From: Steroidobacteraceae bacterium
GTDB lineage: Bacteria; Pseudomonadota; Gammaproteobacteria; Steroidobacterales; Steroidobacteraceae
Length of the DNA: 64,000 bases
Direction of reading: 5' to 3'
Assembly (NCBI GenBank): GCA_027531255.1
Contig: JAPZRU010000017.1
Coordinates: forward strand, 124,001 to 188,000
Shown here: positions 15,590 through 23,474 of the stretch, in pieces
Position numbering within the stretch: position 1 is the first letter of the stretch
Layout of the letters: each line of letters starts with the position of its first letter
Position numbers and translations under genes: made by a program
Notes under the pieces: generated by a model
Database searches by the model: none
The model's input: the letters and a program-made list of their open reading frames with translations, nothing else
What the model was told of the DNA's origin: nothing

Positions 15590-16498
15590 ATGGCGAAGCG
15601 CACGGTCCAGGTCTTTCAGGTCGACGCGTTCACGAAGCAGGTGTTCACGGGGAACCCCGCGGGAGTCGTGCTCGGCGCGGAGGTCCTCGCCGACGAAGAG
15701 ATGCAGGCGATCGCGCGCGAGCTCGCGAACTCCGACACCGCGTTCGTGCTGCCCTCCTCCGGCCCCGACCACGACCTCCACGTCCGGTTCTTCACGCCGG
15801 TGCGCGAGGCGGGCTTCGTCGGCCACGCCACCGTCGCCACGTTCGCCGCGCTGCTGGCGGTCGGTCGCGCCGAGCCCGGCCACGTGCGCCAGAAGTCGCG
15901 CGCCGGCGTGTTCGACGTCGAGATCGCGGGCGGCGTCGACGATCCCCGGATCGCCGTTACCCAGCCGGCGCCGCGCTTCTCCGCGCCGATCGACGACGCG
16001 AGCCGCGGCAAGCTGCTCGACATCCTCGGCCTCGACAGCGGCGCGCTGGATCCGAAGTGCCCGCCCGTGGTCGCCACCGGCAACTCGAACCGACTGCTCA
16101 TCGGCCTGCGCTCCGCCGAGCAGCTCGCGCAACTGCACCCGGATCTCGAGGGACTGAAGCGACTGACGCCGCACCTCGGCGCCGAGGGCTTCCTCGTGTT
16201 CGTGCGCGACGCGCACGGGCCCGGCACCACGGAGTCGCGGATGTTCTCGCCGGCACTCGGCATCCCCGAGGATCCGGTGTCCGGCAACGCGCACGGCAAG
16301 CTCGGCGCCTACCTCGTGTCGCAGGGGCTGCTGGAGGTCGAGCACGGTCGCGCCAGTTTCGTCGGCCACCAGGGCACCTCGATGCACCGGCCGGGCGAAG
16401 TCGGCATCGAGGTGGCCGTCAAGGACGGCAAGCCGGTTGCCGTGAAGATGACCGGCACCGCGCGGATCGTGTTCCGCACCGAGCTCGCGCTGGGCTGA
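15590..16498 (+). CDS. PhzF-family isomerase/epimerase-like protein
   Basis: A 302-residue protein of the PhzF/diaminopimelate epimerase fold with two similar halves. Family blocks are VFQVDAFTKQVFTGNPAGVV, the RFFTPVREAGFVGHAT motif and EDPVSGNAHG near the C-terminus. The catalytic Glu of PhzF (in the SETAF motif) appears here as Asp49 in NSDTAFVL. It lies alone between divergent pnuC and convergent DUF2237 genes. PhzF itself acts in phenazine synthesis, but most genomic homologues have no known role and no other phenazine gene is present. Confidence 0.9.
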   Translation: MAKRTVQVFQVDAFTKQVFTGNPAGVVLGAEVLADEEMQAIARELANSDTAFVLPSSGPDHDLHVRFFTPVREAGFVGHATVATFAALLAVGRAEPGHVRQKSRAGVFDVEIAGGVDDPRIAVTQPAPRFSAPIDDASRGKLLDILGLDSGALDPKCPPVVATGNSNRLLIGLRSAEQLAQLHPDLEGLKRLTPHLGAEGFLVFVRDAHGPGTTESRMFSPALGIPEDPVSGNAHGKLGAYLVSQGLLEVEHGRASFVGHQGTSMHRPGEVGIEVAVKDGKPVAVKMTGTARIVFRTELALG

Positions 16499-16505
16499 GC
16501 CGGCT

Positions 16506-16880
16506 TCAGACGAGATCGATCGCGTGCCGCTTGAGGTGTTCGAGCGGCACGAGGTCCAGGGCGCGCAGGTGCGAGGCCTGCAGCACCACGGGCGGTGCGA
16601 CCCCCGCAGAATGCGCTTCGGCCCAGCGCGAGGCGCAGAGGCACCAGCGGTCGCCAGCCTTCAGTCCCGGAAAGCCGAACTCCGGCCGCGGCGTGACCAG
16701 GTCGTTGCCGCGCGAGCGACTGAACTCGAGGAATTCCGCCGTGACGCGCGCGCAGACCGTGTGCGAGCCACGGTCGTTCGCATCCGTCTCGCAGCAGCCG
16801 TTCCGCGTCCAGCCGGTGAGCGGGTCGAACCCGCAGGGCGCGAGCGGCTCGCCGTAGACGTTGCGAGGCGCTTGCGGCAC
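16506..16880 (-). CDS. DUF2237 family protein
   Basis: A 124-residue protein of the conserved DUF2237 family, with the characteristic run VYGEPLAPCGFDPLTGW, then GCCETDANDRGSHTVCA and GDRWCLCASRW. The several conserved cysteines and the histidine suggest metal or substrate binding, but no function is established. The GTG at 16880 lies 8 bases after the stop of the ABM-like gene, making a two-gene operon that starts from the promoter region near 17.25 kb. The 3' end is 7 bases from the convergent PhzF stop. Confidence 0.85.
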   Translation of the reverse strand: MPQAPRNVYGEPLAPCGFDPLTGWTRNGCCETDANDRGSHTVCARVTAEFLEFSRSRGNDLVTPRPEFGFPGLKAGDRWCLCASRWAEAHSAGVAPPVVLQASHLRALDLVPLEHLKRHAIDLV

Positions 16881-16888
16881 GGCGCGGC

Positions 16889-17194
16889 TCAGGCCGGCAG
16901 CGGGTCGAAGTATTCCCGCTCCCAGGTGCCGTCGACGCACTCGACGAAGGTCTGGATGCGGCCGCCGAGCCACGGCGAAGCCATGTGGGCGTGCTCCGCC
17001 GCCTCGTCGACGAACGACTCGATCACGCAGTAGCGACGCTCGCCGTCGCGCAGCTTGAAGAAGCCGAACCAGAGCGTCTTCTCGGGCGACTCGTTCGCGG
17101 CGACCTCGCGCTCGAGTTCCCGGCACGTGCGGACGAACAGCTCTTCCTTGCCGGGCTTGATCGTCATCCGGGACACGAACGTGATTCGCGACAT
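16889..17194 (-). CDS. ABM-fold protein 2
   Basis: A 101-residue ABM-superfamily protein: strand ITFVSRMTIKPGKEELFV, helix with CRELEREVAANE, strand WFGFFKLRD, and YCVIESFVDEAAEHAHMA. Possible role in cofactor-free oxidation or as a small structural partner. It differs enough from the ABM protein at 9344 that they look like separate members rather than a recent copy. It is first in a leftward pair with DUF2237, with -10 TAGCAT and -35 TGTTTA placed 17 bases apart upstream. Confidence 0.82.
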   Translation of the reverse strand: MSRITFVSRMTIKPGKEELFVRTCRELEREVAANESPEKTLWFGFFKLRDGERRYCVIESFVDEAAEHAHMASPWLGGRIQTFVECVDGTWEREYFDPLPA

Positions 17195-17222
17195 GGTCCA
17201 CCCGTGGTCGGAACGTGCCGAA

Positions 17223-17268
17223 ATGCTAGCATCGGCCTACCGCGATAAACAGTCGGGATCGTCTATCC
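17223..17268 (-). promoter_or_regulatory. Putative promoter and operator E between ABM/DUF2237 and the Rieske ferredoxin
   Basis: The minus strand carries TGTTTA (-35, 17246-17251) and TAGCAT (-10, 17223-17228) with a 17-base spacer. Over the -35 lies AAACAGTCG-GGAT-CGTCTATCC (17247-17268), which keeps one half of the island palindrome; the second half is weak. This is the least certain of the five sites. Confidence 0.38.
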
Positions 17269-17332
17269 CGAAGGCGTTTCCCGTACACTTGCGCGGCGGT
17301 CGCGGCGGTGGCCGCGCGAGTCCGGAGCGTTC

Positions 17333-17653
17333 GTGAGCGAAGCGGGTTGGGAGAAGGTCTGCGAGGCGGCCGAACTGGCCGAGGGCCGGATGAAGGGCGC
17401 GACGCTCGGCGAGCGCGAAGTGGTCGTCTGCCGCACGAAGGAAGGCCTGCACGCGCTCGACAACGTCTGCACGCACGCGTACGCGAAGATGGACGAGGGC
17501 CGGCTGCGCGGCGTGCGGCTGATCTGCCCGCTGCACGGGGCGTCGTTCGACTGCCGCACCGGCGCGGTGCTGGGCGCGCCCGCGACGGTGCCGCTGCAGA
17601 CGCACGAGGTGCGCGAGCGGGACGGCGCGATCGAGGTCCGCCTGCGCGGTTGA
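17333..17653 (+). CDS. Rieske-type [2Fe-2S] ferredoxin
   Basis: Soluble electron carrier of 106 residues. The cluster ligands are Cys46 and His48 (CTHAYAKM) and Cys65 and His68 (CPLHGASF), as in BphF/NdoA-type ferredoxins and small NirD-like proteins. It would pass electrons to one of the Rieske oxygenases of the island at 24540 or 29615. It starts with GTG. No ferredoxin reductase is encoded in the window, so electrons must come from an enzyme elsewhere. The promoter region near 17.25 kb is shared with the divergent ABM gene. Confidence 0.92.
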   Translation: MSEAGWEKVCEAAELAEGRMKGATLGEREVVVCRTKEGLHALDNVCTHAYAKMDEGRLRGVRLICPLHGASFDCRTGAVLGAPATVPLQTHEVRERDGAIEVRLRG

Positions 17654-17681
17654 GGCCCGCCGCGCCCCGGACCGCGGGCGC

Positions 17682-18299
17682 TCAGAACCAGCCGTAGTTG
17701 AAGCTGATGCTGACGCGCTCGGCCGCGACCGGGTTCGGCGCGACCTCGTGCCGCAGCCAGCTCTCGAACAGGACGAGCTTCCCCGCCTCCGCCGGCACGA
17801 CCACCCACGGCTGGTTCTCGCGGCGCGCGTCCGTGCGCCGCGGCGGCGCGGCCATGAAGTTCGCGAGCCGCGGATCCTCGAGCTTCAGGCCCGGCGCGCC
17901 GGCGGGCACGCGCACGTAGTAGGTACCGCTGATCGTCGACAGCGGATGCAGGTGCAGGCCGTGCACCACGTGCCGCGGCATCACGTTGACCCAGCAGTCC
18001 GTCATCGCGAGTTCGCGGCCGTCGAGATCGTACTCGAGCGCTCTTGCGTACGACTGCACGTGCCGGCGCAGCTTGCGCTCCAGCGCCGCGAACGTCGGCG
18101 ACACCGTGTGCATCCGCGCGACGGAGCCGTAAGACGTGTAGCCGCCCGGGTAGCGCCCGGCCGACCAGGCGCGGCCGGCCGCGTCGTCCTCGCGCAGCTG
18201 GCGGCACTCGGCCAGCAGCCGCGCGTTGAACGCACGCCAGCCCGCCGACTGCAGCCGCGCGGTGTAGACGTACGTCGGGAACAGTGCCTGCATCGCCAT
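17682..18299 (-). CDS. Putative 2-oxoglutarate/Fe(II) oxygenase (TIGR02466-like)
   Basis: A 205-residue protein with the double-stranded beta-helix of 2OG-Fe(II) oxygenases. The metal motif may be the histidines in VVHGLHLHPLST with the later His in SWLRHEVAPN, and an Arg in ERVSISFNY may hold 2-oxoglutarate. The N-terminal ALFPTYVYTARL is typical of the family that annotators call putative 2OG-Fe(II) oxygenase. The ATG at 18299 gives the usual start just before the LFPT motif. It is divergent from the exported methyltransferase and convergent with the Rieske ferredoxin. The substrate is unknown. Confidence 0.78.
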   Translation of the reverse strand: MAMQALFPTYVYTARLQSAGWRAFNARLLAECRQLREDDAAGRAWSAGRYPGGYTSYGSVARMHTVSPTFAALERKLRRHVQSYARALEYDLDGRELAMTDCWVNVMPRHVVHGLHLHPLSTISGTYYVRVPAGAPGLKLEDPRLANFMAAPPRRTDARRENQPWVVVPAEAGKLVLFESWLRHEVAPNPVAAERVSISFNYGWF

Positions 18300-18369
18300 G
18301 CGGCAAGGATAGCGTCGTGCACATCCAGTATGCTCGGCCCGACCGTCGCAGACCCGAAGGATCTGCCGC

Positions 18370-19299
18370 ATGACGACCGCCGGTCTCCGCAATCCGCTCG
18401 CGCTCGCCGCGCTCGTGCTCGCGACCGCCGGTCTGGGCGCCGTCCCGGCCGCACGGGCCCAGGACCGCGCCGCCTGCGAGAAGCTCTACGCCCCCAGCGT
18501 CGGCCAGAGCGGCAAGGACGTGATCTGGGTGCCGACGCCCGACGAGCTCGTGACGCGGATGCTCGAGATGGCGCGCACGACCTCGGCCGACTACGTGGTC
18601 GACCTCGGCGCGGGCGACGGCAAGATCCCGATCGCCGCGGCGCGGCAGTTCGGCGCGCGCGCGAAGGGCATCGAGTACAACCCCGACATGGTGAAGCTGG
18701 CGCAGTGCCTCGCGAAGGCGGCCGGCGTCGCGGAGCGCGCCCGGATCGTGCAGGGCGACATCTTCAAGGAAGACTTCCGCAGCGCCACCGTCGTCACGAT
18801 GTACCTGCTGCCGGAGCTGAACATCCGGCTGCGGCCGACGCTGCTCGAGATGAGGCCGGGCACGCGCGTCGTGTCGCACGCCTTCGACATGGACGAGTGG
18901 CAGGCGGACGAGGAACAGACCGTCGACGGCCGCACCGCCTACCTGTGGATCGTGCCCGCGCGGGTCGGCGGCCGCTGGGAGGTGGCCGAGAACGGCGGCG
19001 AGCCGCGTACGCTGACGCTGAACCAGCAGTTCCAGCAGGTGACCGGCAGTCTCCAGGTGCGCAAGGGCGTGTCGCGTCCGCTGAAGGACGTGCAGCTGCG
19101 CGGTGACGAATTGCGCTTCGCGTACGACGACGAGCGCGGCCGCCGGCAGCGCGCCACGGTGAAGGTGCAGGGCGACGCGCTGAGCGGGTCGGTCGGCGGC
19201 GTCGGCCCGGGCCGCACCCGCGCGCTCGCGGGCAGGCGGCTCGGGGCCGCGCCGCCGGTGTACACCCCGGCCGCGGCGCCCGCGCAGGCGAGCCTCTGA
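18370..19299 (+). CDS. Exported class I SAM-dependent methyltransferase-like protein
   Basis: A 309-residue protein that combines a signal peptide (hydrophobic 9-25, cleavage near AARA-Q at 30) with a Rossmann methyltransferase core: motif I VDLGAGDGKIP at 77-87, acidic motif II GIEYNPD and QGDIFKED. The C-terminal third (about 200-309) is a separate beta-rich region ending in a low-complexity Ala/Pro tail. A secreted SAM enzyme is unusual because the cofactor is made in the cytoplasm, so the protein could be membrane-tethered facing inward, or have lost catalysis. Similar proteins exist in other proteobacteria but no function is known to me. Confidence 0.8.
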   Translation: MTTAGLRNPLALAALVLATAGLGAVPAARAQDRAACEKLYAPSVGQSGKDVIWVPTPDELVTRMLEMARTTSADYVVDLGAGDGKIPIAAARQFGARAKGIEYNPDMVKLAQCLAKAAGVAERARIVQGDIFKEDFRSATVVTMYLLPELNIRLRPTLLEMRPGTRVVSHAFDMDEWQADEEQTVDGRTAYLWIVPARVGGRWEVAENGGEPRTLTLNQQFQQVTGSLQVRKGVSRPLKDVQLRGDELRFAYDDERGRRQRATVKVQGDALSGSVGGVGPGRTRALAGRRLGAAPPVYTPAAAPAQASL

Positions 19300-19301
19300 C
19301 G

Positions 19302-19319
19302 CGCGGCCGGGCGGCCGCG
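19302..19319. terminator. Possible bidirectional terminator hairpin
   Basis: CGCGGCC-GGGC-GGCCGCG forms a perfect 7-base-pair stem with a 4-base loop, exactly between the convergent stop codons of the methyltransferase and the acyl-CoA dehydrogenase. There is no T tract, so this is only a candidate. Confidence 0.35.
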
Positions 19320-19321
19320 GC

Positions 19322-20482
19322 TCAGCGACGCTGGTCGAAGCGGCGACCCACCATCGCGCTCGCGATGTTGGTCTTCTGGATGTCGATCGCCCCGCCCGCG
19401 ATGCCCCAACCCCACGCGTCGCGCAGGCGGCGCTCCATCGGGTACTCGCGCGAGTAGCCGTAGCCGCCCATCAGCTGCACCGCGTTGCCGCAGACCTCGC
19501 GCGCGATCTCGTTCGCGAAGCACTTCGCGATCGACGACTCGAGGAGGCTCGGCAGGCCGGCCGCGGAGTTCGCCGCCGCGCGGTGGATCAGCAGGCGCGC
19601 GGCGTCCACCTTCATCTGCATCTCGGCGAGTCGCAGCTGCACGGCCTGGAAGTCGACCAGCGGCTTGCCGAACTGCTCGCGCTCCTGCACGTACGGCAGC
19701 AGGTCCTCGAGCGCGCCCGAGGCCTGCGCGAGCGCCATCGTCGCGTTGCCGCAGCGCTCGAGGTCGAAGGCCTCCATCAGCTTCTTGAAGCCGCCGGCCG
19801 GCACGACCACGTTCTCGGCCGGGATCACGCAGTTGTCGAAGTAGATGTCCGACGACGGCACGCCGCGGAAGCCCATCAGGTGCTCCGGCTTGCCGAAGGT
19901 CATCCCCGGCGCGTCCTTGTCGACGTAGACCGCGCCGATGCCCTTCGCGCCCGGGTCGTCGGACATGCGGCAGTAGACGACGTAGCCGTCCGCGTGGCCG
20001 CCGCCCGAGCACCAGCGCTTCGTGCCGTTGATCGTGACCTTGGCGCCCTCGATCACCGCGCGCGTGGTCAGGTCCGTCAGCGCCGAGCCCGCGGCGGGCT
20101 CCGACATCGACACGGCGACCACCTTCTCGCCGCGGCAGACCGCCGGCACGACCCTCTGCTTCAGCGACTCGTTGGCGAAGCGCTCGATCGCCTTCACCGG
20201 GCCGACGCAGGACTCGAACACCGGGAAGCCGACCGCCGAGGAGATCTTGCCGAACTCCTCGATCACGAGCAGCGCCTCGAGGTTGCCGAGCCCGAGCCCG
20301 CCGTACTTCTCGGCGACGTTGATGCCGAGGAAACCCATCTCGGCGAACTCGTGGATCAGTTCGTGCGACGGCGGCTCGCCCGTCTCCTCGATCTTCTGCG
20401 CTATGGCCGGCAGGCGCTCTCGGGCGTACTTGCGCGCGGTCTCCTGCAGCGCCTTCTGCTCGTCGGTCAGCTGGAAATCCAT
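19322..20482 (-). CDS. Acyl-CoA dehydrogenase, isovaleryl-CoA dehydrogenase-like active site
   Basis: FAD-dependent acyl-CoA dehydrogenase of 386 residues, introducing an alpha-beta double bond and passing electrons to ETF. Domain order is normal: helical N-terminus, beta domain with SMSEPAAGSALTDL and RWCSGGG, and C-terminal helices with REQFGKPLVDFQAVQ and GGYGYSREYPMER. The usual catalytic Glu in the IYEGT loop is replaced (IAGGA), but a Glu is present in FDLERCGN, the site used by isovaleryl-CoA and long-chain enzymes. So a short branched or unusual acyl-CoA is likelier than butyryl-CoA. Divergent from the CoA transferase gene. Confidence 0.94.
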   Translation of the reverse strand: MDFQLTDEQKALQETARKYARERLPAIAQKIEETGEPPSHELIHEFAEMGFLGINVAEKYGGLGLGNLEALLVIEEFGKISSAVGFPVFESCVGPVKAIERFANESLKQRVVPAVCRGEKVVAVSMSEPAAGSALTDLTTRAVIEGAKVTINGTKRWCSGGGHADGYVVYCRMSDDPGAKGIGAVYVDKDAPGMTFGKPEHLMGFRGVPSSDIYFDNCVIPAENVVVPAGGFKKLMEAFDLERCGNATMALAQASGALEDLLPYVQEREQFGKPLVDFQAVQLRLAEMQMKVDAARLLIHRAAANSAAGLPSLLESSIAKCFANEIAREVCGNAVQLMGGYGYSREYPMERRLRDAWGWGIAGGAIDIQKTNIASAMVGRRFDQRR

Positions 20483-20500
20483 GATGCCTCTCGTGGAACT

Positions 20501-20523
20501 GGGGACACGGGGAATGTCCCCGT
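20501..20523. repeat. Inverted repeat between acyl-CoA dehydrogenase and CoA transferase genes
   Basis: GGGGACA-CGGGGAA-TGTCCCC is a perfect 7-base inverted repeat, with an overlapping second pairing ACGGGG/CCCCGT. It may be an operator or a REP-like palindrome, which in many proteobacteria also begin with GGGGACA. No further copy was noticed in the window. Confidence 0.45.
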
Positions 20524-20574
20524 CTCCGGTGCTGTGACATGATCGCGCGCCGGCCGAGACGGAGGAAGCGAACG

Positions 20575-21765
20575 GTGTCGAACGACGTGCTGTCCGGGAT
20601 TCGCGTGCTGGACTTCGGCCGCTACGTGGCTGGCCCCTACTGCGCGACGCTGCTCGGGTACCTCGGCGCGGAGGTGATCCGCGTCGAGAAGCGCGAGGGC
20701 GGCGAGGACCGCTACATCGCGCCCGTCACGCCGCAGGGCGAAGGCGGCGTGTGGCTGCAGACCGGCTGCAACAAGAAGTCGCTGACGCTCGAGCCGACCA
20801 CGCCCGAGGGCCGCGAGATCGTGAAGCGCCTCGTCGCGACCGCCGACGTCGTGGTCGCGAACCTGCCGGCGAAGTCGCTCGCCGCCATGGGGCTCGACTA
20901 CGACTCGCTCGTCGCGGTGAAGCCGGACGTCATCGTCGCGACGCAGACCGCGTTCGGCGACGGCGGCCCCTACGCGAAGCGCGGCGGCTTCGACGGCATC
21001 GGGCAGGCGATGTCCGGCGCGATGTACATCACCGGCACGCCCGGCAGTCCTGCCAAGGCCGCCGCGCCGTACGTGGACTTCTCCACCGCGGTCCTCTCGG
21101 CCTTCGGCGTGCTCGCCGCGCTGCTCGAACGCGGCAGGAGCGGCCGCGGCCAGAAGGTGGAAGCGACGCTGCTCGGCACCGCGCTCGCGGTGTTCAACTC
21201 GCACCTCGTCGAGCAGGGCGTCACCGGCATCAACCGAGTCGGCACCGGGAACCGCGTGCAGACCTCCGCGCCCTCCGACGTCGTCCCGACGCGGGACGGC
21301 CACGTACTCATGCACGTGGTCGGCAACGGCCTGTTCCGGCGCTGGGCGAAGCTGGTCGGCGACGAGGCGCGCTTCACCGCCGACCCGCGCTGGCAGACCG
21401 ACCAGGGCCGCGCCGATCACTCGGAGGAGATCCTCGCGCGGGCGCGCGAGTGGTGCGCGGCGCGCACCACCGCCGAGGCGGTCGCCGAACTCGAGGCCGC
21501 GGGCATCCCCGCCGGACCCGTGTACACGCCGCAGCAGGCGCTCGACGACCCGCAGGTCGCACACATGGGCTTCCTCAAGCCCGTCGAGTACCCGGGCGCG
21601 CCGCGCCCCGCGCCGGTCGCGGACCTGCCGGTGCGGCTGTCGCGCACGCCAGGCGGCATCCGCAGGGCTCCGCCGCGGCTCGGCGAGCACACGGACGCGA
21701 TCCTCGCCTCGCTCGGCTACTCCGCCGAGGAGATCGCGGGACTGCGGAGCCGCGGGATCGTCTGA
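20575..21765 (+). CDS. CoA transferase, CaiB/BaiF family (class III)
   Basis: Family III CoA transferase of 396 residues, moving CoA between carboxylic acids through an aspartyl-CoA anhydride. The start VLSGIRVLDFGRYVAGPYC, the LGAEVIRVEKREGGED block and the YVDFSTAV segment with the probable catalytic Asp are typical. The GTG at 20575 is preferred because GGAGGAAG lies 7 bases upstream and the family begins just here; an ATG at 20539 would add an arginine-rich tail. It probably activates an acid from the island pathway for the neighbouring acyl-CoA dehydrogenase and thiolase. Confidence 0.93.
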   Translation: MSNDVLSGIRVLDFGRYVAGPYCATLLGYLGAEVIRVEKREGGEDRYIAPVTPQGEGGVWLQTGCNKKSLTLEPTTPEGREIVKRLVATADVVVANLPAKSLAAMGLDYDSLVAVKPDVIVATQTAFGDGGPYAKRGGFDGIGQAMSGAMYITGTPGSPAKAAAPYVDFSTAVLSAFGVLAALLERGRSGRGQKVEATLLGTALAVFNSHLVEQGVTGINRVGTGNRVQTSAPSDVVPTRDGHVLMHVVGNGLFRRWAKLVGDEARFTADPRWQTDQGRADHSEEILARAREWCAARTTAEAVAELEAAGIPAGPVYTPQQALDDPQVAHMGFLKPVEYPGAPRPAPVADLPVRLSRTPGGIRRAPPRLGEHTDAILASLGYSAEEIAGLRSRGIV

Positions 21766-21791
21766 CACGGTCGGACCGGCCCGGCCGCCGC

Positions 21792-22712
21792 TCAGCCGAG
21801 CGGCGTCACGCGGTAGCCGAGCCGCGGGAAGTGCACGACGACCGTACCGACCCGCGGATCGGTGCGACGGATCGCGACGCGGTCGGGCTTCGCGATCACG
21901 AGTTCGCCGCGCGAGCCGCCGCGCAGGGTGTCGTCGGGCTCGACCTCCACCGTCATCCCGGCGCGCAGTCCCTGTGCGTCGTTAGGGTCCACGTCCACGG
22001 TGTCCGGTGCGCGGCTCGCGCGGGCCACCGCGTGGGCCGTGGGCGCGTCGACTTCGGTGCGCACGCCCTCGCCGAGCGCCGCGACCCGCGCCTCCCACGC
22101 ACGCAGGTGCGCGAAGTCGTCGAGCAGGCTCGCCGCGACCTCGGGCAGCGCGCCGCGCAGCATCGCGACGAACGGGTGCGCGTGGATGTCGGCGAGGCCC
22201 GGCGCCGTGCCGCCGAGGTAGGCGCGGCCGTCGGCCAGTTGCTGCTCCAGCAGCGCGGCGTGGGCACGGTACTGCGCGCGCCAGTGCGGCGCCTCGGCGC
22301 CCACCGTGCCGAAGTCGATGTCGGGGAACAGGTGCTCGCGGTCCTTGCGGAACGGCTCGGGCCACTGCGACGACAGCGCGCCGAGCACGAGCTTCAGCCC
22401 GGCGCGGAAGAACGCATCGCTCCACTTCACGAGCGCGAGCTGCAGGCCGCCCGGACCGCCGGGGAACAGCGTCGGCGCCGGGTGCAGGCGCTCGAGCTCG
22501 CGCGCGATCAGCTGCGAGTCCACGTAGATCGCCGCGCCCACCTGGAGCACCGGCGTGCCGCGGTAGCCGCCGGTCAGCGCGGCCAGGTCGTCCTTCGGCG
22601 GCATCATCGGCATCTGCACCGAGCGCCACGCGAGCTTCTTGAGCCCCAGCATCCGCAGCGCGCGCTGCGTGAACGGCGAGGCGTCGTAGTGATGCAGGAT
22701 CAGGTCGGTCAC
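21792..22712 (-). CDS. Glutathione S-transferase-like protein with C-terminal extension (copy 1)
   Basis: A 306-residue protein: thioredoxin-fold N-terminal GST domain (HHYDASPFTQRALRMLG as the glutathione site, then GGYRGTPVLQVG and IYVDSQLIARELE), a helical GST C-domain to about 220, and an extra 80-residue beta-rich tail ending with RRTDPRVGTVVVHFPRLGYR. The same layout is found in the gene at 23475, so the two are paralogues. GTG start overlapping the stop of the GST at 22709. Members may conjugate, isomerise or reductively cleave an intermediate using glutathione; the tail has no function known to me. Confidence 0.85.
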   Translation of the reverse strand: MTDLILHHYDASPFTQRALRMLGLKKLAWRSVQMPMMPPKDDLAALTGGYRGTPVLQVGAAIYVDSQLIARELERLHPAPTLFPGGPGGLQLALVKWSDAFFRAGLKLVLGALSSQWPEPFRKDREHLFPDIDFGTVGAEAPHWRAQYRAHAALLEQQLADGRAYLGGTAPGLADIHAHPFVAMLRGALPEVAASLLDDFAHLRAWEARVAALGEGVRTEVDAPTAHAVARASRAPDTVDVDPNDAQGLRAGMTVEVEPDDTLRGGSRGELVIAKPDRVAIRRTDPRVGTVVVHFPRLGYRVTPLG

Positions 22713-23425
22713 GGTTCGTCCCCCCTCTGCTGCCGTTCGCGTTCCTCGACCTGCGCGGCCGTCTGGCCGTAGAGGTACGTGTGGCCGATCGCGTCGGCCT
22801 TGCGCTCGGCGCCGTACTCGAGGCCGCGCTGCACGCCCGGGCGCGCACCCATCGCCTCGAACCAGCGCTTCACGTGCGGGAAGTCCTCGAGCTTCTGCCC
22901 CTGGCGCTCGTGCGGCACGATCCACGGGTAGCAGGCGACGTCGGCGATCGAGTACTCGCCCGCCAGCCACTCGCGCTCCGCGAGCGCGCGGTTCATCACG
23001 CCGTACAGACGGTTGACCTCGTCGGTGTAGCGCTTGATGCCGTACGGCACCACCTCGGAAGCGAACGCGCGGAAGTGGTGCGCCTGCCCCGCCATCGGCC
23101 CGAGCCCGCCGACCTGCCAGAACAGCCACTGGAACACCGCGTAGCGGGCGTGCGGCTCGCGGGGCAGGAAGCGGCCGGTCTTCTCGGCGAGGTAGGTCAG
23201 GATCGCGCCCGACTCGAACATCGCGAGCGGCCCGCCGGCGGCGTCCTCGTCGACGAGCGCGGGGATCTTGTTGTTCGGGCTGATCCTCAGGAACGCGGGG
23301 TCGAACTGCGCGCCGCGCGTGATGTCGACGAACTCGTAGCGGAACGGCAGCTCGCACTCGGCGAGCATGATCGTGGCCTTCAGGCCGTTCGGCGACGGGT
23401 AGGCGTGGAGCACGAGGCCGCTCAT
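22709..23425 (-). CDS. Glutathione S-transferase, Nu/YfcG-like
   Basis: Standard two-domain GST of 238 residues. The N-terminal motif SPNGLKATIMLAE resembles the TPNG motif of YfcG/YghU enzymes, which use a Thr or Asn rather than Tyr to bind glutathione and often act as disulphide reductases. The SPNNKIPALVDED loop with cis-Pro and FESGAILTYLAEK (Glu-Ser contacting the gamma-glutamyl group) are clear. It lies between the two extended GST paralogues and is read leftward with them. A role in ether cleavage or detoxification in the island is inferred. Confidence 0.92.
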   Translation of the reverse strand: MSGLVLHAYPSPNGLKATIMLAECELPFRYEFVDITRGAQFDPAFLRISPNNKIPALVDEDAAGGPLAMFESGAILTYLAEKTGRFLPREPHARYAVFQWLFWQVGGLGPMAGQAHHFRAFASEVVPYGIKRYTDEVNRLYGVMNRALAEREWLAGEYSIADVACYPWIVPHERQGQKLEDFPHVKRWFEAMGARPGVQRGLEYGAERKADAIGHTYLYGQTAAQVEERERQQRGDEP

Positions 23426-23474
23426 GCAATCCGCTCCGGGTCGTGCGGCGCCGCGCTCCGGCGCGAACGCGCGC

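Noticed and set aside
17655-17681. GCCCGC/GCGGGC hairpin between the ferredoxin and 2OG oxygenase genes as terminator
   Set aside because: The stem has 6 pairs with a 13-base loop and no T run; chance pairing is likely at this GC content.
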